Shown here: piece after piece, positions 41,676-50,977 of the stretch
Position numbering within the stretch: the first letter of the stretch is position 1
Layout of the letters: each line of letters starts with the position of its first letter
Source: Cryobacterium sp. SO1
GTDB lineage: Bacteria; Actinomycetota; Actinomycetes; Actinomycetales; Microbacteriaceae
Direction: 5' to 3'
Length of the DNA: 64,000 nt
Assembly: GCF_004210215.2 (NCBI RefSeq)
Contig: NZ_CP067394.1
Coordinates: 930,001 to 994,000, forward strand
Position numbers and translations under genes: made by a program
The notes under the pieces: model-generated
Told to the model about the DNA's origin: nothing
Database searches by the model: none
The model's input: the letters and a program-made list of their open reading frames with translations, nothing else

Positions 41676-42821
41676 TTACGAGGTGGCGAGGCCGCGCACG
41701 GCGGCGACCGCGTCGTGCACGCGGGCGGCGGCCTCGGTGAGGTCCGCGGCCGTGGTGGTGGCCGAGAGGGTGAATCGCACGGCGGTCTGGGCCAGGTCGG
41801 CGGGGATGCCCAGGGCGGTGAGCACGTGCGACGGCTCGTCGCTGCCGGCGGCGCAGGCAGACCCGCTCGAGCAGACGATGTCGTGTCGTTCCAGTTCGAG
41901 CAGCACGGCCTCGCCGCCGGTTCCGGCGAAGGTGAACGAGGCGTGGCCGGGCAGCCGGTGCAGCGGATGCCCGGTGAGAACCGCCCCCGGCGTGCCGGTG
42001 AGCACGGCGGCCACGAAGGTGTCCCGCAGCGCGGTCAGCCGAGGCGCGAGCTCTGTGCGTTCGGCCTCGGCGAGCCTGAGGGCGACGGCCAGCCCCACGG
42101 CTCCGGCCACGTTCTCGGTGCCGCTGCGCTTGCCGCGCTCCTGGCCGCCGCCGTGCAGCACCGGTTCGACCGTGAGCCGGCCGCGCAGGTACAGAGCGCC
42201 GACGCCCTGGGACGCACCGAGCTTGTGCCCGGAGATGCTCAGCGCGTCGACCCCGAGGTCGGCCACGTTCAGCGGCAGCCAGCCGGCGGCCTGCACGGCA
42301 TCGGTGTGGAACGGCACCCCGGCGGCGCGGGCGATCGCGGCGAGCTCGGCGATGGGCTGCACGGTGCCGATCTCGTTGTTGGCGTAGTGCACGGTGACGA
42401 GGGTGCTCTCCGGCCTGATGACCTGGGCGAGTTCTTCGGGGTCGACCCGACCGGTCGCATCCGTGCCCAGCAGGGTGATCTCGAACCCGTGCACCCGGCG
42501 CAGGTAGTCGCAGGACTCGAGAACGGCCTCGTGTTCGAGCGCGGTGGTGATGATGTGCCGGCCGCGCGGGCTGCCGAGCGCGAGCCCCTTGACCGCGAGG
42601 TTGTCGGCCTCGGTGCCGCCGCTGGTGATGGTGATCTCACCCGGCCGGCAGCCGAGCACCCGGGCGATGTCGGCCCTGGCGGCCTTGAGCGTGGCCGCGG
42701 CGGCCTCGCCCACCCGGTGGTGGCTGGACGGGTTGCCGAAGCCGCGGGTCATGACCGGCCAGATGGCCTCGGCCACCTCGCGGCGGAGCGGTGTGGTGGC
42801 CGCGTTGTCCAGGTAGATCAT
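41676..42821 (-). CDS. Cysteine desulfurase, NAD-operon type
   Basis: The 381-residue PLP enzyme has the NifS/IscS pattern: N-terminal MIYLDNAATTPL, TSGGTEADNLAVKG, the PLP-Lys in DALSISGHKLGASQGVG, and the loop with catalytic Cys in VCSSGSACAAGSDEPSHVL. As last gene after nadC in an NAD operon, it most likely supplies sulfur for the [4Fe-4S] cluster of NadA, as in many bacteria. A general Fe-S role cannot be ruled out. Confidence 0.88.
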   Translation of the reverse strand: MIYLDNAATTPLRREVAEAIWPVMTRGFGNPSSHHRVGEAAAATLKAARADIARVLGCRPGEITITSGGTEADNLAVKGLALGSPRGRHIITTALEHEAVLESCDYLRRVHGFEITLLGTDATGRVDPEELAQVIRPESTLVTVHYANNEIGTVQPIAELAAIARAAGVPFHTDAVQAAGWLPLNVADLGVDALSISGHKLGASQGVGALYLRGRLTVEPVLHGGGQERGKRSGTENVAGAVGLAVALRLAEAERTELAPRLTALRDTFVAAVLTGTPGAVLTGHPLHRLPGHASFTFAGTGGEAVLLELERHDIVCSSGSACAAGSDEPSHVLTALGIPADLAQTAVRFTLSATTTAADLTEAAARVHDAVAAVRGLATS

Positions 42822-42861
42822 GGCTGCTCCGGTTCGGTGCTGCTGATGGTGCTGGGTGGTT

Positions 42862-43722
42862 TCAATCCTCGGTGATGATCACGACGTCGAGGCCGAGGTC
42901 GAGGGAACGCACACTGTGGGTGAGGGCGCCCACCGAGATCACGTCGACACCGGATTCGGCGATACGGCGCACGGTGTCCAGCGACACCCCGCCGCTGGCC
43001 TCCACGATGGCGCGGCCGGCGACCCGGCGCACACCCTCCCGCAGGTCGTCCGCGTCGAAGTTGTCGAGCATGATGGTGTCGATTCCCGCGGCCAGCACCG
43101 GTTCGATCTGGTCGAGGGTGTCCACCTCCACCTCGAAGTGGGTGGTGTGCGAGAGTTTGGCGCGCACGGCGAGCAGGGCGTCGGTGAGGCCGACGCCGCC
43201 GGCGCTGAGCACGGCCAGGTGGTTGTCTTTGGCCATCACGGCGTCGGACAGGCTGAATCGGTGGTTGTGGCCGCCTCCGTCGCGCACGGCCTGGCGTTCG
43301 AAGGCGCGCAGGCCCGGTGTGGTCTTGCGGGTGTCGACGATGCGGGCGTCGGTGCCGACGGTCTCGGCCACGTAGCGGGCGGTGAGCGCGGCGATGCCGC
43401 TCATGCGCTGCACGAAGTTGAGTCCGATGCGTTCGGCCGTGAGGATGCCGCGGGCCGGGCCCGAGGCTTCGGCGAGTAGCTCGCCGGCGGTGAACGGGGT
43501 GCCGTCGGCCAGGTGCAGGTGCACCACGATGCGCGGGTCGACGAGACGGAACGCGGCGGCGAACACGGCCCCGCCACTGAAGACACCGGGTTCCCTGGCG
43601 ACGAGCTGGGCCGTGGCCACGGCGTCGGCGGGGATCAGCATTTCGGAGGTGAGGTCGCCCCACGGGGCGTCCTCGTCGAGGGCGGCGCGCACGACGGTGT
43701 CGATGGAGTGACTGGTCAGCAT
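42862..43722 (-). CDS. nadC: Nicotinate-nucleotide pyrophosphorylase (quinolinate phosphoribosyltransferase)
   Basis: The 286-residue enzyme converts quinolinate and PRPP to nicotinate mononucleotide. Typical parts are LDEDAPWGDLTSE, the Arg/His-rich active-site segment DTRKTTPGLRAFERQAVRDG, GGHNHRFSLSDAVMAKDNH and the C-terminal ASGGVSLDTVRR. Its ATG overlaps the nadB stop by 7 bp. Confidence 0.95.
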   Translation of the reverse strand: MLTSHSIDTVVRAALDEDAPWGDLTSEMLIPADAVATAQLVAREPGVFSGGAVFAAAFRLVDPRIVVHLHLADGTPFTAGELLAEASGPARGILTAERIGLNFVQRMSGIAALTARYVAETVGTDARIVDTRKTTPGLRAFERQAVRDGGGHNHRFSLSDAVMAKDNHLAVLSAGGVGLTDALLAVRAKLSHTTHFEVEVDTLDQIEPVLAAGIDTIMLDNFDADDLREGVRRVAGRAIVEASGGVSLDTVRRIAESGVDVISVGALTHSVRSLDLGLDVVIITED

Positions 43723-45404
43723 GCGATGGCCTCCGAGGGCTGCGGTGATGAGGGCTGCGAGGAAACAGAAATCAGGCTGCGGGACTCCCGGTCCCGGCGG
43801 CGGGTGAACCGCGGCCGGGCCAGCTCGGGCCGGCTGTCGGGGAAGTCGGCGCGGTGGTGGGCTCCGCGGGATTCCTGCCTGGCGAGGGCGGCGGCCACGA
43901 TCAGGCGGCCGAGATCAAGCAGGTTCCCGGTTTCCAGGTCGGTGACCGAGGCCGTGTCGCGGTCGGCCGCCCGCCAGCCGGCCAGCAGAACGGCGGCGCG
44001 GGTGAGGCCGGCGCCCGAGCGGTGCACGCCGGCGGCCTCCCAGAGGAGTTGCTGCAGGGTGCCGCGGTCGACGCTCGCTCCGGTGTTGATGGTCTCGGGT
44101 GCACTGTCGATCTCGTAGACGAGTTCGTCGTCGAGCTGATCGTCGGGGTCGGTGCCGCTGGTGTAGCCGGCCGTGGCCGCTGCTGCGCCGAACTGCGGTG
44201 GCCGCTGCTCGGGTTCGCCGAGTGCGCGCACGGCGCGGTCGGCGAAGACGGCGGCCTCGAGCAGCGAGTTGGAGGCCAGCCGGTTGGCGCCGTGGGCGCC
44301 GGTGCGGGCCACCTCGCCCACGGCGTAGAGCCCGGGCACGGAGGTGCGGCCCCAAGCATCGGTGGCGACGCCGCCCATCCAGTAGTGCGCGGCCGGCGCG
44401 ACCGGGATGGCTTCGACGGCCCAGTCCAGGCCCGCGTCGCGACAGGCCGCCGTGATGGTGGGGAAGCGGCCCTCGAGCAGCTCACGGCCGAGGCCGGTGG
44501 CGTCGAGCATGACCGGGGCACCGCCCTGCGCCTTCATCTGGGCGGCGATGCTGCGGGCGACGATGTCGCGGGGGGCGAGTTCGGCATCCGGGTGGATGGC
44601 CGTCATGAAGCGTTCACCGGTGCTGCTGAGCAGCACGGCTCCCTCACCGCGCACGGCCTCTGAGACCAGGGGCGTGCCCGGAACCGCCAGGGCCGTGGGG
44701 TGGAACTGGTAGAACTCGACGTCGGCGACGGCCGCGCCCGCGCGCCAGGCGGCGGCGACGCCGTCGCCGGTGGCGATGGCCGGATTCGTCGTGTGCGTGT
44801 AGAGCGCGCCAGCGCCGCCGGTGGCGAGGATCACGGCGTCGACGGTCACGGTGGGCCTGGCACCGCCGGACTCGAGCAGGGTGGCGCCGGTGACCCGGCC
44901 GTCATGCACGACCAGGTCGACGAGCATGCTGTTTTCGTGGATGGTGATCTGGTCGCCGCCGAGCGTGTGGGCCCGGTTCGCCCGTTCCCGCACCGTGGCC
45001 ACCAGGGCGGCCTCGATCGCGGCGCCGGTTGCGTCGCCGCCGGCGTGCAACACCCGCGAGCGGGAGTGCGCGGCCTCGAGGCCGCGAGTGATGCCGGATT
45101 CGTCGCGGTCGAAGTCGACCCCGAACCGGATCAGGTCCCGCACCCGGGCCGGGCCCTCCGAGCAGAGCACCTGCACAGCGGCCGGGTCGCACAGCCCGGC
45201 GCCCGCCCGCAGGGTGTCGAGGATGTGCGCATCAACCGAATCGTCGGGGAACAGCGCCGCGGCGATGCCACCCTGGGCGTAGCGGGTGTTGCTCTCGGGC
45301 AGGGCGGCCTTGGTCACCAGGGTCACCCGGTGCCCGGCGTCGGTGGCCCGCACGGCGGCGAGCAGACCGGCGAGTCCGCTGCCGACGACCAGCACGCGTG
45401 CCAT
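43716..45404 (-). CDS. nadB: L-aspartate oxidase
   Basis: The 562-residue flavoenzyme oxidises aspartate to iminoaspartate for NadA. FAD motif VLVVGSGLAGLLAAVRA at the N-terminus, SNTRYAQGGIAA, the catalytic segment RVLHAGGDATGAA, the FQFHPTAL-like YQFHPTALAVP, and C-terminal ANRLASNSLLEA. ATG 45404 is the right start although the frame is open for 645 bases upstream, inside nadA. The start lies 2 bp after the nadA stop. Confidence 0.93.
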   Translation of the reverse strand: MARVLVVGSGLAGLLAAVRATDAGHRVTLVTKAALPESNTRYAQGGIAAALFPDDSVDAHILDTLRAGAGLCDPAAVQVLCSEGPARVRDLIRFGVDFDRDESGITRGLEAAHSRSRVLHAGGDATGAAIEAALVATVRERANRAHTLGGDQITIHENSMLVDLVVHDGRVTGATLLESGGARPTVTVDAVILATGGAGALYTHTTNPAIATGDGVAAAWRAGAAVADVEFYQFHPTALAVPGTPLVSEAVRGEGAVLLSSTGERFMTAIHPDAELAPRDIVARSIAAQMKAQGGAPVMLDATGLGRELLEGRFPTITAACRDAGLDWAVEAIPVAPAAHYWMGGVATDAWGRTSVPGLYAVGEVARTGAHGANRLASNSLLEAAVFADRAVRALGEPEQRPPQFGAAAATAGYTSGTDPDDQLDDELVYEIDSAPETINTGASVDRGTLQQLLWEAAGVHRSGAGLTRAAVLLAGWRAADRDTASVTDLETGNLLDLGRLIVAAALARQESRGAHHRADFPDSRPELARPRFTRRRDRESRSLISVSSQPSSPQPSEAIAC

Positions 45405-45406
45405 GG

Positions 45407-46723
45407 TCAGGCTCCCACCGGTGTGACGACCGGCGGTCTGGCCGCGAGCATCCGCTCGAGAGCGATGCGGGCCTGCCCGGCGACATCGTCGGCCACGGTG
45501 ATGCGGTTGAGCACCTCGGCGGGCACGTCTTCGGTGCCCACGAGGGCCTCGAGCACCCAGGCCAGGTAGCCGGAGTGGATGCGGTACATGGTGGAGCAGG
45601 GGCAGACCACCGGGTCGAGGCAGAAGATGGTGTGTTGCGGGTACTGGGCGGCGAGGCGCTGCACGAGGTTGATCTCGGTGCCGATCGCGAACGTCGAGCC
45701 GGCCGGGGCGGCAGCGATGGCCTTGCCGATGTAATCGGTGGAGCCGTACTCGTCCGCGGCGTCGACGACGGCCATCGGGCACTCGGGGTGCACGATCACG
45801 CGCACGCCGGGGTGCTCGGCGCGTGCAGCGTCGATCTGGTCGACCGTGAACCGGCGGTGCACACTGCAGAAGCCGTGCCAGAGGATCACCTGTGAGTTCT
45901 CGAGCTCGTTCTCGGTGTTGCCGCCGAGGGGCTTGCGCGGGTTCCACATCGGCATCCGCTCGAGGGGCACGCCCATGGCCTTGGCGGTGTTGCGGCCCAG
46001 GTGCTGGTCGGGGAAGAACAGCACCCGCTGGCCCCGTTCGAAGGCCCACTCAAGCACGGTCTCGGCGTTCGAGGAGGTGCAGACGATGCCGCCGTGCTCA
46101 CCGCAGAAGCCCTTGAGCGCGGCGGAGGAGTTCATGTAGGTGACCGGGATCACCGGCACGCGGCCGGAGGCATCGGGTTCGGTGCCGTAGAGCTCTTCGA
46201 GCTGCTCCCAGCACTCGGTGACGGAGTCGATGTCGGCCATGTCGGCCATGGAACAGCCTGCGGCGAGGTTGGGCAGGATCACGGCCTGCTCGGGGCGGGA
46301 GAGCAGATCGGCGGTCTCGGCCATGAAATGCACGCCGCAGAAGACGATGGCTTCGGCATCCGGCCGGCTCTGGGTGGCGACGGCGAGCTGGAAGGAGTCA
46401 CCGACGAAGTCGGCGTGCTGGAGCACTTCCTCGCGCTGGTAGAAGTGGCCGAGTACCACGACGCGGTTGCCGAGGGTGGCCTTGGCGGCGCGGATCCAGT
46501 CGCCCAGCTCACCGTTCGAGGCCGTGCGGTACCGGGCGGGCAGCTCGCCCTGGCGGGGGGAGCCGGTGGGGATGACGTCACCCATCGAGGAGCCCGGACC
46601 GTAGCCGGGGGCTTTGTCGTCGAAATACCAGGGATCGACGGCGAGGTCTGGCGTGCAGGTGCTGCCGGCGGTTTCGCCCGTGCTGATCAAACGGATGGTG
46701 CGGTCGACCGATGCGATGGTCAT
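45407..46723 (-). CDS. nadA: Quinolinate synthase
   Basis: The 438-residue enzyme condenses iminoaspartate with DHAP to quinolinate using a [4Fe-4S] cluster. It has VVLGHFYQREEVLQHADFVG, FCGVHFMAETADLL, the cluster Cys in NLAAGCSMADMA and VVCPCSTMYRI-type segments, and HPECPMAVVDAADEYGST. It is the long actinobacterial form. Start ATG 46723 overlaps the Nudix regulator stop by 4 bp. Confidence 0.95.
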   Translation of the reverse strand: MTIASVDRTIRLISTGETAGSTCTPDLAVDPWYFDDKAPGYGPGSSMGDVIPTGSPRQGELPARYRTASNGELGDWIRAAKATLGNRVVVLGHFYQREEVLQHADFVGDSFQLAVATQSRPDAEAIVFCGVHFMAETADLLSRPEQAVILPNLAAGCSMADMADIDSVTECWEQLEELYGTEPDASGRVPVIPVTYMNSSAALKGFCGEHGGIVCTSSNAETVLEWAFERGQRVLFFPDQHLGRNTAKAMGVPLERMPMWNPRKPLGGNTENELENSQVILWHGFCSVHRRFTVDQIDAARAEHPGVRVIVHPECPMAVVDAADEYGSTDYIGKAIAAAPAGSTFAIGTEINLVQRLAAQYPQHTIFCLDPVVCPCSTMYRIHSGYLAWVLEALVGTEDVPAEVLNRITVADDVAGQARIALERMLAARPPVVTPVGA

Positions 46724-47475
46724 GTCGTGCTCCTCGGGGGGTGCGGGGTGGATTGGAGGGGAGTCTCGGGCCAGCCGGCCGATGGGCCCAGCGGGCTCTG
46801 TTCGGTGAGGGACTGGGAGTCGTTGTAACGGTAGAGCCGGGGCGGTCGGTGCGGCACGCCGGCCAGTCGGAGGCCGGTGTCGACGACGGTTCCGGACGAC
46901 TCGATCATGCGGCGGAAGTTCGCCGGGTCCAGCGCGCGGCGCAGGACCGCCTCGTGCACGTCGCGCAGTTGGGCCAGGGTGAACGTCTCACCGAGGAAGG
47001 CGTGCGCGATGCGGGAGTACTCCACCTTGGTGCGCAGACGCCAGAGCGCGTATTCGACGATGTGGTTGTGGTCGAACGCGAGTTCGGGCAGCCGGTCGGC
47101 GGGGAACCACTGCACGTTGTCGCCGACGGCGGCGAGTTCGGCCTCGGTGGATTGCACCAGGGCCCAGTAGACGACCGAGACGACCCGGCTGCCCGGGGAC
47201 CGGCCGAGGTCGCCGAACGTGTAGAGCTGTTCGAGGTAGTTGGGGGAGAGGCCTGTGGTTTCGCGCAGGGTGCTGGCCGCGGCGGTGGAGAGCTCTTCTT
47301 CCGGCGGCAGCCAGCCGCCCGGCAGCGCCCACAGGCCCAGGTAGGGGTCCCTGGTGCGGCGCACCAGGGGAAGCCAGAGCGTCATGAAACCCGATTCGAC
47401 GTCGGGCCGGAGCGCGAAAATGACCGTCGAAACCGCAAGCACGGGCGGGTGTAGATCGGTCATCGGGGCATCCAT
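46720..47475 (-). CDS. nrtR: Nudix-related NAD repressor (NrtR-type) / Nudix hydrolase
   Basis: The 251-residue protein has an N-terminal Nudix domain (GLWALPGGWLPPEEELSTAA and RETTGL, with an altered Nudix box) and a C-terminal winged-helix region (about 140-215, FTLAQLRDVHEAVL and RRMIESSGTVVDTG). This is the layout of NrtR, which senses ADP-ribose and represses NAD genes. It heads the nadABC operon and two GTCA-N3-TGAC palindromes lie just upstream. The last 30 residues are a low-complexity tail. ATG 47475 or 47463 may be used. Confidence 0.85.
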   Translation of the reverse strand: MDAPMTDLHPPVLAVSTVIFALRPDVESGFMTLWLPLVRRTRDPYLGLWALPGGWLPPEEELSTAAASTLRETTGLSPNYLEQLYTFGDLGRSPGSRVVSVVYWALVQSTEAELAAVGDNVQWFPADRLPELAFDHNHIVEYALWRLRTKVEYSRIAHAFLGETFTLAQLRDVHEAVLRRALDPANFRRMIESSGTVVDTGLRLAGVPHRPPRLYRYNDSQSLTEQSPLGPSAGWPETPLQSTPHPPRSTT

Positions 47476-47484
47476 CGAGTAAAG

Positions 47485-47495
47485 GTCAGTATGAC
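47485..47495. promoter_or_regulatory. NrtR operator candidate 1
   Basis: GTCA-GTA-TGAC is a perfect inverted repeat 10 bp upstream of the regulator's start codon. The same pattern recurs 34 bp away. Confidence 0.55.
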
Positions 47496-47518
47496 TCTAA
47501 CGTGAGGTCCATCATATA

Positions 47519-47529
47519 GTCATTGTGAC
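47519..47529. promoter_or_regulatory. NrtR operator candidate 2
   Basis: GTCA-TTG-TGAC has the same 4-3-4 plan as the first site. The centres are 34 bp apart, a little over three helical turns, so two dimers could bind the same face. Confidence 0.55.
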
Positions 47530-47590
47530 CAGAAGTGGCAATTGCGCCCGCGGTGGCCGCCGCTCTCGGCCGGGCAGGTGCGTAGCCGGC

Positions 47591-48346
47591 TCAGCGTCCG
47601 AGCTGGGCCGAGCCCACGGGAGCCGGATTGTTGTGCCGGGCGCCGCGGCCGGTCAGGCCCCAGATCGTGACCCGTACCATCGCCTCCAGAACGATCCTCC
47701 CGCTCATTTTCGAGCTGCCGAGGGTGCGTTCGACGAAGGTGATCGGCACCTCTACCACGCGCAAACGGGCGCGTACGGCGTGCAACAGCATGTCGATCTG
47801 GAAGCAGTAGCCGAGGCTGTCGACGCTGCCGAGCGCCATCTTCTGCAGGGCGTCGGCGCTGTACACCCGGTACCCGCCGGTGACGTCCCGTTGGGGCAAC
47901 CGGAGCAGCAGTCGCGAATAGACCGAGCCGCCCTGGGAGAGCATCCGGCGGTGCCACGGCCAGTTCTGCACCCGACCATCGGGAACCCAGCGCGAGCCGA
48001 GCACCACATCGGCGGTGCGCGCGGCCGCCAGCAGGTCGGGCAGCTGCTCGGGCTGGTGCGAGCCATCGGCGTCGAGCTGCACAAGATAGTCGAAACCGCG
48101 GTCCCTGGCCCAGCCGAAGGACTCGAGGTAGGCCGCGCCCAGGCCGTTCTTCTTGCTGCGGTGCAGAACCTGCACCCGTTCGTCCGATGCCGCGAGCAGG
48201 TCGGCCAGGGCGCCGGTGCCGTCTGGCGAGGCATCGTCGACGATCAGGACGTGGGCATCCGGCACGCTCGCGCGCACGCGAGCGACGATCGGGCGGATGT
48301 TGTCGCGCTCGTTGTAGGTGGGAATGATGACCACGGTCGATGGCAT
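47591..48346 (-). CDS. Polyprenol monophosphomannose synthase (DPM1-like GT2)
   Basis: The 251-residue GT2 enzyme has VVIIPTYNERDNI, the nucleotide-binding IVDDASPDGTG, the metal motif QLDADGSHQPEQLP, and FVERTLGSSKMSGRIVLEA, the last being typical of Ppm1/DPM1. It makes polyprenyl-phosphate-mannose, the donor for extracytoplasmic mannosylation. It has no C-terminal membrane domain, as in most actinobacterial Ppm1 catalytic domains. Confidence 0.85.
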   Translation of the reverse strand: MPSTVVIIPTYNERDNIRPIVARVRASVPDAHVLIVDDASPDGTGALADLLAASDERVQVLHRSKKNGLGAAYLESFGWARDRGFDYLVQLDADGSHQPEQLPDLLAAARTADVVLGSRWVPDGRVQNWPWHRRMLSQGGSVYSRLLLRLPQRDVTGGYRVYSADALQKMALGSVDSLGYCFQIDMLLHAVRARLRVVEVPITFVERTLGSSKMSGRIVLEAMVRVTIWGLTGRGARHNNPAPVGSAQLGR

Positions 48347-48349
48347 GGG

Positions 48350-48703
48350 TTACCTTGTCATTTCGATGAGGATCGTGCAGTTGATCGTGCGAGACGTCGC
48401 GATGGTGAAGCCCGCCTGCCGGAGCACGTCGAGGTCGCTTCCGGCGGTGGTTTCTCTCCTGCCCACGTTCTGCAGAAGCCATACCCGGTGGGTGCCGGCC
48501 AGGCGGGATGTGGCGTCGGCGAGCAGGACCGGGTAGGCCCAAAGCGTGACGAACCGCGTGGCGGTGGCGCGCCGCGACCTCACGAGGTGCACGAGACGAG
48601 CGTCCGCGCCAACACGACGGTGCCGATGAAGCCGCGCCGACCTCGCGTCGTCGGCCCCGAGGCCTCGACGAGTGGAGAGGCGAGAACTAAGGTCACATCC
48701 AGA
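48350..48703 (-). pseudogene. Degenerate C-terminal remnant, possibly of a GT39/mannosyltransferase-like protein
   Basis: The last part of the frame (GTG 48592 to the TGA next to 48350) reads RVWLLQNVGRRETTAGSDLD followed by a segment with RTINCTILIEM, which resembles the C-terminal soluble tail of actinobacterial glycosyltransferase-39-type membrane proteins. The frame upstream to about 48703 is Arg-rich and unconvincing, and no membrane helices are left. It abuts the Ppm-like gene, a common neighbour of such proteins. Could also be a small unknown protein of 80 residues. Confidence 0.35.
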
Positions 48704-48804
48704 CCGTAGAACCCTCGGGTTAACGTTTGCCGACCGGGGGCCGCACGCTCCTGCGAAGGTTCTCAGAGTCGCCGCGGCGGCCTGTTGTGCTGGTCGGTGT
48801 CGAT

Positions 48805-50184
48805 TCAGCGCAGGTGCCGCGGCAGCCGGATTTCGACCGCGAGTCCGGTGCCGGTGTTGCGCAACAGGACGGTGCCGTTGGCGCGTTCGACGATGGCGTG
48901 CACGATGGCCAGGCCGAGCCCGGAGCCGCCGGAACTGCTCGAGCGCGCGTTGTCCGGCCGGGAGAACCTGTCGAAGGCCAGGGGGATGAAGTCCTCCGGC
49001 AGGCCGGGGCCGGTGTCGACCACTGTGATCAGCGCCCCGATGCCGGAGCGCACGAGCGAGACGGTGACACTGCCACGGCCCGCCATCGCCGTGATGGCGT
49101 TCGAGATCAGGTTGTCGAGGAGCTGGCCCATATTGGTGGCCGAGATGCCATACCGGCCCACCGGGTCGTCGTCGTCGATGCGATAGACCACCTCGAGTTC
49201 CTGGCCGTCCCGCACCACCCTGGCCCGGTCGACCGACGCCGTGATCTCACCCACCAGACCGGCCCAGTCGGTCTCGGGCGGCGCCTGCTCGCTCTCCAAC
49301 TTGCTGAGTTCGAGCAGGTTGGTCGCCAGACGGCTGAGCCGGCCGGCGGTCGCCGATGCGTCGCGGATGTCGCGCTCGAGCGCCGGAGCGTCGCCTGAGT
49401 CGAGGTGGGCCAACTCGAGTTGCGCCTGCAGCACCGCGAGCGGGGTGCGCAGCTCGTGGCTCGCATCCGACACGATCTGCTTTTCGCGGTCAACGCCGCG
49501 CCGGAGCCGCTCGATGAAGTCGTTGAGGGTGCGGGCGAGCTGGCTCACCTCGTCCTTGCCGGCCGGCACCCGCAGCTGCGCCGACGATCCGGTGGTGCTC
49601 AGGCTCTCGGCCTCCTCACGCAGACGGGTCACCGGGCGCAGGGCCGCTCCGGTGAGCAACCAGGAGGCCAGTCCGAAACCGGCGGTGAGGATCAGGGTGC
49701 CGAGGGTCAGCACACCGGTGAGCTCGTCGAGCAGCAGCGTCGGGGCCTGCTGGCTTCGGGCGGCGATGACCAGCCAATCACCGGCATCCGAACTCACCGG
49801 CGTCGCCGAGACCAGGTAGCTGGCGGCGGGCGTGTACACGGTCTGCGGCTCGGCACCCAGCTCGGTGAGGGCTTCAATCTGCTGGTCCAGGCTGCGCGGG
49901 AGGGACGACTTGCGTACGGTTCCGGTGGGGTCGACGATGGCGAGCAGCTGGCCCTCGCTCGGGCTTTGAATGGCCTCGGTGGGGTTCGTCGCGAGCTGAC
50001 CGAGCAGCGACTCGGCATCGTTGCGCAGCACGGTCTCATTCGTCTCCGTGAGGATCGACTGCACCTCGAGCCGGAAGAAGAACGCGGCGGTGCTGAACAG
50101 CACCGTGGCGACCAGGAGGCTGCCCACGGTGATACGCGCGCGGATCGACAGCGCCGGCCACCAGATTCGACGGAGACGACTCAC
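48805..50184 (-). CDS. Two-component sensor histidine kinase
   Basis: The 459-residue kinase has one membrane helix near residues 17-40, an extracytoplasmic region (about 40-160), a second helix (about 165-190), a HAMP-type linker, the H-box SDASHELRTPLAVLQ, and ATP-binding N, G1 and G2 boxes (NLISNAITAM, VDTGPGLPEDF, SGLGLAIVHAIVERA). I start at GTG 50184, 13 bp after the response-regulator stop; the frame is open upstream. The stimulus is unknown. Confidence 0.9.
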   Translation of the reverse strand: MSRLRRIWWPALSIRARITVGSLLVATVLFSTAAFFFRLEVQSILTETNETVLRNDAESLLGQLATNPTEAIQSPSEGQLLAIVDPTGTVRKSSLPRSLDQQIEALTELGAEPQTVYTPAASYLVSATPVSSDAGDWLVIAARSQQAPTLLLDELTGVLTLGTLILTAGFGLASWLLTGAALRPVTRLREEAESLSTTGSSAQLRVPAGKDEVSQLARTLNDFIERLRRGVDREKQIVSDASHELRTPLAVLQAQLELAHLDSGDAPALERDIRDASATAGRLSRLATNLLELSKLESEQAPPETDWAGLVGEITASVDRARVVRDGQELEVVYRIDDDDPVGRYGISATNMGQLLDNLISNAITAMAGRGSVTVSLVRSGIGALITVVDTGPGLPEDFIPLAFDRFSRPDNARSSSSGGSGLGLAIVHAIVERANGTVLLRNTGTGLAVEIRLPRHLR

Positions 50185-50197
50185 CGGGCGGGCCGCC

Positions 50198-50872
50198 TCA
50201 TTCGGCGAGCTCCACGGCGTAGCCGGTGCCCCGCACGGTGACGATGCGCACGCCCGCGGCATCCGTGTCGATCTTGCGGCGCAGGTAACTGATGTACTGG
50301 TCGACGATGTTGGGGTCGATGTGGTTGGTGCCGTTCCAGATCTCTTCCAGGATGGTGCTGCGGTCCACGGTGGTGCCGGCCCGGCTGCAGAGCAGGCGCA
50401 GCAACGCCACCTCCTTGGGGCTCATCGACACCGCTCGCCCGGCGACGGTGACCCGCAGGTCACGGGAGTCAAGCACCAGGTTGCCGATCTCCACGGTGGC
50501 CGGGGCTCCCATGGACCGGCGACGCAACAGGGCGCGCACCCGGGCGGACAGCTCGGCGAAGGCGAACGGCTTGGTGAGGTAGTCGTCGGCGCCGCTGTCC
50601 AGCCCGAAGACCCTGTCGTCGACGGTGTCGCGTGCGGTCAGCAGCAGTACCGGCATGGTGCTGCCCGACAGGCGGATGCGCCGGCAGATCTCAAACCCCG
50701 ACATCTGTGGCAGCATCACATCGATCGCGGCCAGGCTGAAGCCGTCGCCGGCGATGGCGATGAGCGCGTCGACCCCGTTGGAGACCCGTGCGGTCTCGTA
50801 TCCCTCGGCCTGCAATCCGCGTTCGATGAGGGCGCCCATCTGGTCATCGTCTTCCACGACCAAGATCTTCAT
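50198..50872 (-). CDS. OmpR-family response regulator
   Basis: The 224-residue regulator has a receiver domain (acidic pocket VVEDDDQMG, phospho-acceptor Asp in AAIDVMLPQMSG, Lys in YLTKPFAFAEL) and a C-terminal winged helix (about 130-222, with VDQYISYLRRKI). It is cotranscribed with the kinase. Regulated genes are unknown. Confidence 0.93.
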   Translation of the reverse strand: MKILVVEDDDQMGALIERGLQAEGYETARVSNGVDALIAIAGDGFSLAAIDVMLPQMSGFEICRRIRLSGSTMPVLLLTARDTVDDRVFGLDSGADDYLTKPFAFAELSARVRALLRRRSMGAPATVEIGNLVLDSRDLRVTVAGRAVSMSPKEVALLRLLCSRAGTTVDRSTILEEIWNGTNHIDPNIVDQYISYLRRKIDTDAAGVRIVTVRGTGYAVELAE

Positions 50873-50977
50873 CCGTCACCCTTCACTCACATCCAGATCT
50901 CATGCTGGCACGTTGCGGAGAGCTTCGCTTGCAACCGGCCGACGGTCAAGCTGGGAAGCCGCCGCTAGGCTGGCGGC

